In this document: positions 1-5,974 of the stretch, piece by piece
How the letters are laid out: each line of letters starts with the position of its first letter
Numbering within the stretch: the stretch's first letter is position 1
Assembly (NCBI GenBank): GCA_937873285.1
Contig: CALMNV010000260.1
Location: 1 to 6,391 of the forward strand
DNA: 6,391 nt
Reading direction: 5' to 3'
Source of the DNA: an uncultured Intrasporangium sp.
GTDB taxonomy: Bacteria > Actinomycetota > Actinomycetes > Actinomycetales > Dermatophilaceae
Notes under the pieces: model-generated
Told to the model about the DNA's origin: nothing
The model's input: the letters and a program-made list of their open reading frames with translations, nothing else
The model's database searches: none
Translations under genes and position numbers: made by a program

Positions 1-44
1 GCGGGCGGCGGCGGACGGAGCGGGGCGGTGGAGCGGCCTCCGGC

Positions 45-216
45 GCGTGCGGAACGGGCCACTGGACGAGGGTGGAGGCGTGCGGAACTGGCCACTCGAC
101 GAGGGTGGAGGCGTGCGGAACTGGCCACTCGACGAGGGTGGGGCGGGCGGAACTGGCCACTCGACGAGGGTGGACGCGGGCGGAACTGGCCACTCGACGA
201 GGGTGGACGCGGGCGG
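45..216. repeat. Tandem array of five 33-bp repeats (one 32 bp) plus an 8-bp partial unit, directly after the operon
   Basis: Units run 45-77, 78-110, 111-142, 143-175 and 176-208, followed by 8 bp of a further unit (209-216) that ends at the TAG stop of the last gene (217-219). The shared core on the plus strand is GGAACTGGCCACTCGACGAG followed by GGTGG. The outermost unit (45-77) has two mismatches in that core. The two units nearest the gene (143-208) share GCGGGCGG starts, and 78-142 share GCGTGCGG. Unit 3 is one base short, which breaks any reading frame through the array, so the repetitive peptides it could encode on the plus strand are not credible genes. Each unit can fold: CCAC pairs with GTGG around a CTCGACGAG inverted repeat (for example 125-141). 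There are no spacers, so this is not CRISPR. Roles as a transcript 3' end, REP-like element or minisatellite are possible. Positions 1-44 hold only GC-rich sequence with nothing I can name. Confidence 0.9.
125..141. other. Hairpin-capable core within the repeat units (one of five copies)
   Basis: The 17-base core starts CCACTC and ends GGTGG. It can pair CCAC/GTGG plus TC/GA around a three-base loop, with a two-base bulge. Equivalent copies lie at 92-108, 157-173 and 190-206, and a one-mismatch copy at 59-75. No T-run follows on either strand, so this is not a classic intrinsic terminator. A string of hairpins just after the last stop could still slow polymerase or protect the mRNA 3' end. 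Confidence 0.4.
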
Positions 217-852
217 CTACTTCGTCGACGGCACCGGCGGCGGCGCCTCCGGCAGCTCGATCGGCAGAGATTCCTCGCCACCGGCGAACGAGAGCGACAG
301 GCTGTGCGCAGCGGCCGGGACCTCGAAGGTGAGCTCCCCGTTCGTGGTGGCCCCTCGCGGCACCGTCGACACGCCGAGCTGGTCGCCGCGGGGGACCGTC
401 GGGACGACGCCCTCCCCACTCACCGAGAAGGACGAGCGCTCGACACGCAGGCCCTGGGCGGCCACGGCCGTCAGGACCACCCGCACCGAGAAGCGCCGCT
501 TGCCCTCGGGCACGGGATCGGGGTCCATGAAGGCCGGCATACCTGGCATGACGGCCTTGAAGCCCTTGTCGCCCTGCATGGCGGCGTGCAACGCGGCCGG
601 GTCGTAGGGCGCGACCCGCTCGATGCGCATCAGCCCGCCCGGCACCTGCACGACCCCCGGCCCCGTGCCCGGGATGCGGCCCAGCTGCTGGGCCACACCC
701 CAGACACCCACCCCGAGCACCGCGAGGACGCACGCCGCGAGCAGCAGCGCCTCCCGGCGCCCGAGCCGCCCGGCGGGAACCGCCCGCCGGGTCGGCCCGG
801 GGGTCCTGCCGGGCCCTCTCTCCCAGGCCCGCGCCGGCGTCGTGCGACTCAT
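217..852 (-). CDS. Single-pass membrane protein with extracytoplasmic Ig-like domain, probable accessory protein of the oxidase
   Basis: A 211-residue protein that I cannot assign to a named family. The N-terminus is Arg- and Pro-rich (1-33, predicted cytoplasmic), followed by one hydrophobic segment (about 35-53) and then an exported C-terminal domain. That domain has alternating beta-strand patterns. The late strand pair (GELTFEVP, then SLSLSFAGG) recalls DUF4352-type or other Ig-like beta-sandwich domains; this is a weak resemblance, not an identification. Between membrane and sandwich lies a Met-rich stretch (H89, M92, M102, M105, M109, with M75 before it) that could bind Cu(I), by analogy with Met-rich copper-handling proteins. 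A TVPRG motif occurs twice, 11 residues apart (152-156 and 163-167). There are no cysteines in the exported part; the only one (C41) is in the membrane segment. The start overlaps the oxidase stop as ATGA with no clear Shine-Dalgarno site, which favours termination-reinitiation and similar output. An assembly, metallation or electron-transfer partner of the oxidase is a reasonable guess from position only. Confidence 0.85.
   Translation of the reverse strand: MSRTTPARAWERGPGRTPGPTRRAVPAGRLGRREALLLAACVLAVLGVGVWGVAQQLGRIPGTGPGVVQVPGGLMRIERVAPYDPAALHAAMQGDKGFKAVMPGMPAFMDPDPVPEGKRRFSVRVVLTAVAAQGLRVERSSFSVSGEGVVPTVPRGDQLGVSTVPRGATTNGELTFEVPAAAHSLSLSFAGGEESLPIELPEAPPPVPSTK
849..852 (-). promoter_or_regulatory. 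ATGA stop/start overlap coupling the oxidase to the 211-residue protein
   Basis: The ATG of the small protein (852-850) overlaps the oxidase TGA (851-849) by four bases. No good Shine-Dalgarno sequence precedes this ATG, so translation probably depends on ribosomes finishing the oxidase. Confidence 0.75.
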
Positions 853-3800
853 GGCAGCAGCTGCACAGGGTTGCCGCCGGCTCGCGGGTCGTCGGGCGTC
901 CGCAGCGGGGTGGGTCTCGCCCCTGCCGGCGGTCGGGGATAGATCCGCATGATCCCCCAGAGCCCACCACTGAGATGCCCCATGGCGTTGAGCGAGCCAT
1001 ACCGGTAGTCGCCGGGAGCGCTGGCGGCCCCGCCCTCGAGGTGCATGTCGACACTTCGGCCGACACTGATCCCGCCCTGGACGCCGATCAGGTCAGACCC
1101 CGGGTCGACCGGCTGCCGGAGCCAGGAGTGGCCACTGACCGCGAAGCTGTGCTGCCTCGGCTTGTCGGCGCCCTGCATGACACGGATCCGCACCGCGTCC
1201 CCGGCATACGTCCGCAGGATCGGCGTCTCGGGGTCGCCGTAGCGCCGCGAGCTGAACACACCCGCCAGCCGGTCGGCGAGCGTGTCGGGCAGGGTCGGGT
1301 CGAGTGACGGACCCGTCCGGTGGGCGAGCCGGGCACTGGCGTAGTTGTAGCCCTTCTCGCCCTGGTCCTCGACGTCCAGCACCGCTGGTGGCTCCCCTGG
1401 CACCGGCGGGCTGTCCGGCTCGTCGAGGATCTGGGTGCCGTCGGCCTTGCGCAGGTTCAGCCCATCCTGGATGTGGACGCCGAACTCCCGGAAGCTCAGC
1501 CCTCCGGGCCGGCGGATGTCCGCCGACGCGGCCGACTTGTTCGGCGTGCCCGCGGGGAACGGGCCCAGCTTCGCTCCGGTCACGGGGTCGTGCCAGGCCG
1601 AGCCGGCCGGCTCCACGATGACACCGCCGGACAGCCCGTGGTGTCGATGGCCCCGCACGTCGCCGAACTCGAGGAGGTTCGCCGCGCCGAGCTCGCCGAC
1701 CGGCACCCGTGGCGCATACCACCGGTAGAGCCGGGAGGCCCCGGGGGCGACGGTCTGGTCGGCGTTGATGCCGACGGTGGCGCCGTCGGAGCCGCGGACG
1801 TCATAGCTGAGCAGCTGTGGGTGCAGCGACACCCGCAGCCCGGCCGGCGTGCTGCCGTTCTCCGTCGGCAGGTTCGCGTCCCCGTCGGCGGTGCCGTTGT
1901 GAGCCAGGAAGCTCTTGGACAGCTTGTTGGTCAGCGTCAGCTCGATGCAGTCGCCGGCGTTGGCGCGGATCGTCAGCGGCTCGGCCTTCTTCGCCCCCGT
2001 GCGCACCGCGGCCTCATCGGCCGCGTCGACGTAGATCAGCCCGTAGGGGTCGTTGTCGCCGGCCGCGTTGTAGGTCAACGGCCGGTTCATCGCGACGACC
2101 CGGTAGGTGCGCCTCGGGGCCGTGGACGGGCACGCGCTTCCGGGGTTCGCTGCGGGCAGCGGCAGCGTCAGCGCGGCCGGCCGGGGCACGCGGGTGAAGG
2201 ACGAGAGGAAGGTCGTGAAACTGCGCGCCGGGACGTTGTCCGGCAGCGGGAGCAGGTTCGGCTGCTTCTTGTCGTGCAGTCGCAGGATCCCCCACATCCC
2301 CTCGTAGATGTCGTCGATGGCCGTCCCGGAGTAGAGGAAGTCACCGCGGCACCGCGTCTCCTTCTCCTTTGAGCCGCAGGTCACCCTCGGGGTCTCGAAG
2401 TTGAAGGCATCGGAGACGCCGACCGCCTGGGCCGACACGTACGGCGACTGCGGGTCGTCGGGTTCCTGTCTCCACCGCATGCCGTTGATGTTGATGACGT
2501 GCTGCTCCTCCTGCGAGCCCTGGATCACGCGAGTGCGGATGTTGTCCCCGGAGTAGGCCTGCAGGACCGGGGTCATCGGGTCTCCCCACGTCGTGGAGCT
2601 GAAGACGTATGCCGGGTCGACCTTGGTCCCGTTGAAGCTCTGCCGGAGTCGCAATGGCGCGTTGCGGTAGTTCACGGCCATCGTGCCGGGGTCGGCGTCG
2701 GGAATCTCCTCCGGCGCGACGGGCGGGTTGACGCTCCCGGCCCGGGTCGTCGGGTCGCCGCCCTTCTTGGTCAGGGAGACGAAGTCGGCGAAGGCCAGCC
2801 CGAACTCGCGGAAGTCGTCCTTCGCGCCAGGACCGATCAGGTCGACGGCCGTGCCGACCGCCTCCCCCACGCAGCTGGCACCACACACCGTCCCGTGCGC
2901 CGGCGAGTTCACCGGCTGCAGATATCGGCCCGTCTTGGGGTCGCGGACGTCGAATCCCTGCGGCTCGACGACGAGGCCGCCGAAGAAGCCGCGATTCTGC
3001 GCCACCGCAGCGAAGTGGTGGTCGTGGGTGAACACCGTGCGCAGCTCGTAGTCGGCATACCATCGCTCGCGGATCGTCTGGCCCATCGGCGCACCGGCCT
3101 TGCTGGGATCCCAGCTCGCCGGGGTTGGTATTCGGCAGGTGAGCGCGGTGCAGCTTTGTGTCCCTGCCCGGATTCGGGCGTTGAAGTCGGCCTGCTCCTT
3201 GGAGAACGCCGCCTGGTTGTAGTTCCAGCCGTTCGTCGACCCGTCGCTGCCGAGCACGTCGAACTTGACCAGATGGATGTGCTGGGCCACGAGGTTGGTC
3301 TGCTGCAACTGTAGGAAGGCGTCGCCGCCGACCCAGTTGGGCAGCCGGTTGGTGAGGTTGAAGTTGATGCAGTCTCCCGCGTTGGCGCGCAGGAAGAACG
3401 GTTCGGCGGGTTTCGTGCCGGCCAGGACCGCATCGACGTCCTTGTCGAGGACGAGCAGCCGGGCCTGCGGGTCGTGCTCCCCGGCCTCGTTGTACACGAC
3501 GTCGCGCTGGATGGCGGACACGTTGTAGGTGACCTCTCGCGCCCCCGTGGGGCAGGGGTCGCCGAAGGGAGCACCCGGCTTGGGAGCGGTCGCGCCGTAG
3601 CGCCGCTTCTGCACCTCACGCTCGATGGCCTCCTTCGCGGCGTCGACCGGCAGACCGCCGGCCATGCGGACCGCGAGGGCACCGTTGGGGCCGCCCTCGG
3701 TGACGGATCCCGGCGGCTGCGGCGGACGCCATCCGACGACACCGGGGATGAACCTCGGGTAGCCGGGGTTGGTCGCCGTCGGTGCCGGCAGGGCCGTGCG

Positions 3801-5972
3801 ACCGGCGAGCGGCTTGAGCTCGGAGACGAGGACGCCGTCGGGTGTGCGGCCGGTGCCGTCCTCGAGGACGTCGTGGGTGCGGGAGAGGGACCAGAAGCCC
3901 GCGGCGAAGTGGGGATAGAGATGACAGTGGAAGATCGCGTCGCCGGTGGTCCCATTCTTGGACCCGGAGCCGAAGAGCAGGTCGGCCGTGAATGCCTCGC
4001 CGGGACCGAACGTCTGCGAGTCCACCGTGCTCGACTGCGGCTTGCGCCCCGGCCCGGGAGTCGTCGGGTTGGACCCTGCCGTGCCCACGTCGCGCGGCTC
4101 GGCGAGCCATTGGTGGGCGTGCATGTGGAAGACGTGGGTCTCCTTGACGCCCGCGAGGCCGAACCGGATCTTGGTCGGGTCGCCGACGTAGCTGTGCGTG
4201 ACGTTGGAGGTGTAGCAGGACACCGGGAGCCCACAGTCCTCCTTCTCGCCACCGGGCGTCGGGCGCCACGGTCCCGGTCCGCTGGCGAGCTTGACGAGGG
4301 CTGGGTCCCCGTAGACCCACGACGACAGCGAGGTCTCCTCCCCGACGCAGTCGGCGCAACGGCCCGCTCCGGTGCGGTTCTTCGCCGGCTCGCTGCCGTA
4401 GTTGAGCGCGAAGCCGATGCCCGGCACCTCGTCCTGGGTCAGCTGCACGGACTCGCGGAACGCGTTGCCGACCGGCGGCTTGATGTCGGCCGCGATGTAG
4501 AGCTCGCCGCTCTGGCCACCCGTGCCGGTGTAGAGCGGGAGCCCGCTGCTCGGGTCGGTCCACACCGACCCCGCCGGCTCGACGACCAGGCCGCCGAACA
4601 GGCCCTGCGCCTTGGCGCCGCCGTCGGCCTCGCCGCCGATGGGCACGCCCCGGTCCTCGAAGAGGAACAGGCCCTCCTTGGACGGCGCGGTCCACAGCAT
4701 CGTGACGCTCTGTCCGGGACCGACCGTCGTGTCGTCGTTGAAGCCCACCGCGCCGCCGTCGCCGTTCTGCGCGTCGTAGGCGACACCGTTGGCGTGCATG
4801 GAGATGCGGGCGCCGTCCGGGATGCCGCTGCCCCCTCCGACGGACCTGATCTCGTTGCTCAGCTTGACCTCGATGCACTCGCCCTCGTTGGCGCGCAGCA
4901 CCAGGGGGCGCGGACGCAGCCTCCGGTTGCCGGCGGGGTCGAGGGCGGGGTCGGCCGCCAGCGGCCGCGCCCAGTTCTCGTATGCCGCCTTGTCCTGGCG
5001 AAGCGTGTACATCAGACCGCTCGTGACCACCTGACCCCAGCGGTTGTAGGGAATCGTCAGCGAGATCGCGACGACGTCGTAGCGACGCTGCGCCGTCGCG
5101 GAGGTGCACCCTCCGGTCGGCTCTGCTGCCGTGGGCGCGGCGGACGCAGCGGGAGTCAGGGCCAAGCTCATCGTGGCGAAGGCGAGCGCGCTGCACAGCG
5201 TTCCCGCGACGAGTCGACGCGAGTGCCGTCTGCGGAGCACGGGGTGCCGCGCTATCCGGAGGCACAGCCTCAGCACCACCGCGACCGTGCCGGCGAGGAG
5301 CAGCAGGGCGAACGTCGCGCCGAGCGCCAGCGCCACGTCGGGCAGGCCATCGCGAAGCAGTGTCCAGGCACTGGGCGTCGTGCCTCCCGTGGTGACAGCG
5401 TTGATCGCCTCGCTGGCGGGCGTCTTCGTGAGCGCCGTCGCCGGTGCAGGCACCGCAGCCGGAGCTGCCGTGCCTGCCGCGGCGGCCGGGGTGCCCGGCA
5501 GCACCGGCCTGCCGTGGTGGTCGGCTGCACCGGCCGAGGCGGTGCTGGCCCCCAGGGCCCGCGCAGTGACCCCGCGCACGGGGGCGGGCGCAGCGGGAGC
5601 GGTCGCGGCGAGGACGATGGCATGCGTGGCGTGGGCGTTCAGGGTGGCAACTGCCTGCCCGAGCGCTCCCGCGAGGGCGGTGTAGACCATGCCGACGGTG
5701 GCGCCCCGGCGCGCGGCGAGCCGCCTTGCCGCGGTGACCGCGACCATGACGAGGACGACGGACAGCACGAGCCCGACCCCGCCCTCGACGAGCCACGTCC
5801 ACGAGGCAGCCCCGGTGGAGGCGCCGTCGGCTGCGTGCCGGGAGCGCACGAGCTGAGCCGTGGCGAGGGCCTGGACACCGGCCACCGCACCGATCAGGCC
5901 GAGCACGCCCAGTCGGCGTGGCAGCTCGTGCCGGCCGCGCGCCGGCCGGGGGGATGCGGCATACCTAGGCAT
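849..5972 (-). CDS. Membrane-anchored six-cupredoxin-domain multicopper oxidase (MnxG/ceruloplasmin-like architecture)
   Basis: A 1707-residue protein. I chose the ATG at 5972 because it overlaps the upstream stop and has GAGG 7 nt before it; extending to 6152 would only read the upstream gene out of frame. Residues 1-280 hold five predicted membrane segments (about 21-42, 58-82, 91-113, 211-238, 253-275) and an Ala/Pro-rich linker (126-208). The fifth follows RRRHSRR and ends in an AxA-like site near 278, so it looks like an internal signal peptide. Three homologous two-domain cupredoxin units follow: about 289-710, 807-1240 and 1281-1680. Each begins with Cys plus a VxYN-type strand, then LRANxGxC and GGLVVEP-type motifs, FRE and WGDP/YGDP. 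Copper ligands: H613/H616/H618 (HxxHxH) and H682-C683-H684/H688 in domain 2; H898/H900 and H983/H985 in domain 3. Together these make one type 1 centre and one trinuclear cluster, coupling substrate oxidation to reduction of O2 outside the cell. Domains 1, 4, 5 and 6 have lost their copper sites. The substrate is not determined by sequence: Mn(II), Fe(II), Cu(I) or phenols are possible. Bacillus MnxG is about 1200 residues, so the excess here is mainly the N-terminal module and loops. Confidence 0.93.
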   Translation of the reverse strand: MPRYAASPRPARGRHELPRRLGVLGLIGAVAGVQALATAQLVRSRHAADGASTGAASWTWLVEGGVGLVLSVVLVMVAVTAARRLAARRGATVGMVYTALAGALGQAVATLNAHATHAIVLAATAPAAPAPVRGVTARALGASTASAGAADHHGRPVLPGTPAAAAGTAAPAAVPAPATALTKTPASEAINAVTTGGTTPSAWTLLRDGLPDVALALGATFALLLLAGTVAVVLRLCLRIARHPVLRRRHSRRLVAGTLCSALAFATMSLALTPAASAAPTAAEPTGGCTSATAQRRYDVVAISLTIPYNRWGQVVTSGLMYTLRQDKAAYENWARPLAADPALDPAGNRRLRPRPLVLRANEGECIEVKLSNEIRSVGGGSGIPDGARISMHANGVAYDAQNGDGGAVGFNDDTTVGPGQSVTMLWTAPSKEGLFLFEDRGVPIGGEADGGAKAQGLFGGLVVEPAGSVWTDPSSGLPLYTGTGGQSGELYIAADIKPPVGNAFRESVQLTQDEVPGIGFALNYGSEPAKNRTGAGRCADCVGEETSLSSWVYGDPALVKLASGPGPWRPTPGGEKEDCGLPVSCYTSNVTHSYVGDPTKIRFGLAGVKETHVFHMHAHQWLAEPRDVGTAGSNPTTPGPGRKPQSSTVDSQTFGPGEAFTADLLFGSGSKNGTTGDAIFHCHLYPHFAAGFWSLSRTHDVLEDGTGRTPDGVLVSELKPLAGRTALPAPTATNPGYPRFIPGVVGWRPPQPPGSVTEGGPNGALAVRMAGGLPVDAAKEAIEREVQKRRYGATAPKPGAPFGDPCPTGAREVTYNVSAIQRDVVYNEAGEHDPQARLLVLDKDVDAVLAGTKPAEPFFLRANAGDCINFNLTNRLPNWVGGDAFLQLQQTNLVAQHIHLVKFDVLGSDGSTNGWNYNQAAFSKEQADFNARIRAGTQSCTALTCRIPTPASWDPSKAGAPMGQTIRERWYADYELRTVFTHDHHFAAVAQNRGFFGGLVVEPQGFDVRDPKTGRYLQPVNSPAHGTVCGASCVGEAVGTAVDLIGPGAKDDFREFGLAFADFVSLTKKGGDPTTRAGSVNPPVAPEEIPDADPGTMAVNYRNAPLRLRQSFNGTKVDPAYVFSSTTWGDPMTPVLQAYSGDNIRTRVIQGSQEEQHVININGMRWRQEPDDPQSPYVSAQAVGVSDAFNFETPRVTCGSKEKETRCRGDFLYSGTAIDDIYEGMWGILRLHDKKQPNLLPLPDNVPARSFTTFLSSFTRVPRPAALTLPLPAANPGSACPSTAPRRTYRVVAMNRPLTYNAAGDNDPYGLIYVDAADEAAVRTGAKKAEPLTIRANAGDCIELTLTNKLSKSFLAHNGTADGDANLPTENGSTPAGLRVSLHPQLLSYDVRGSDGATVGINADQTVAPGASRLYRWYAPRVPVGELGAANLLEFGDVRGHRHHGLSGGVIVEPAGSAWHDPVTGAKLGPFPAGTPNKSAASADIRRPGGLSFREFGVHIQDGLNLRKADGTQILDEPDSPPVPGEPPAVLDVEDQGEKGYNYASARLAHRTGPSLDPTLPDTLADRLAGVFSSRRYGDPETPILRTYAGDAVRIRVMQGADKPRQHSFAVSGHSWLRQPVDPGSDLIGVQGGISVGRSVDMHLEGGAASAPGDYRYGSLNAMGHLSGGLWGIMRIYPRPPAGARPTPLRTPDDPRAGGNPVQLLP

Positions 5973-5974
5973 CA
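5970..5974 (-). promoter_or_regulatory. TGATG stop/start overlap coupling the Ig-repeat protein to the oxidase
   Basis: The upstream TGA (5974-5972) and the oxidase ATG (5972-5970) share one base. Such junctions are typical of translational coupling in actinomycete operons and leave no room for a promoter or terminator between the genes. Confidence 0.75.

Noticed and set aside
45..216. CRISPR array
   Set aside because: The units are directly adjacent with no unique spacers, and no cas genes are present.
45..216. Intrinsic terminator for the operon
   Set aside because: The hairpins are imperfect and are not followed by a T-rich tract on either strand, so I do not call a terminator, although the array could affect transcript ends.
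28..942. 304-codon plus-strand frame starting in the repeats
   Set aside because: It runs antisense to the 211-residue gene and into the oxidase 3' end. Its repetitive start simply reflects the 33-bp repeats, and the one-base deletion in unit 3 shifts its frame midway.
1638..1652. GHRHH (residues 1441-1445, domain 5) as a second set of copper ligands
   Set aside because: It is displaced from the aligned HxH position of domain 3, and domains 4 and 6 lack the HCH cysteine, so no second trinuclear or type 1 site can be completed.
1320..2372. 350-codon plus-strand frame and several other antisense frames between 975 and 3314
   Set aside because: All are shadows of the oxidase coding sequence, with no recognisable domains or start signals.
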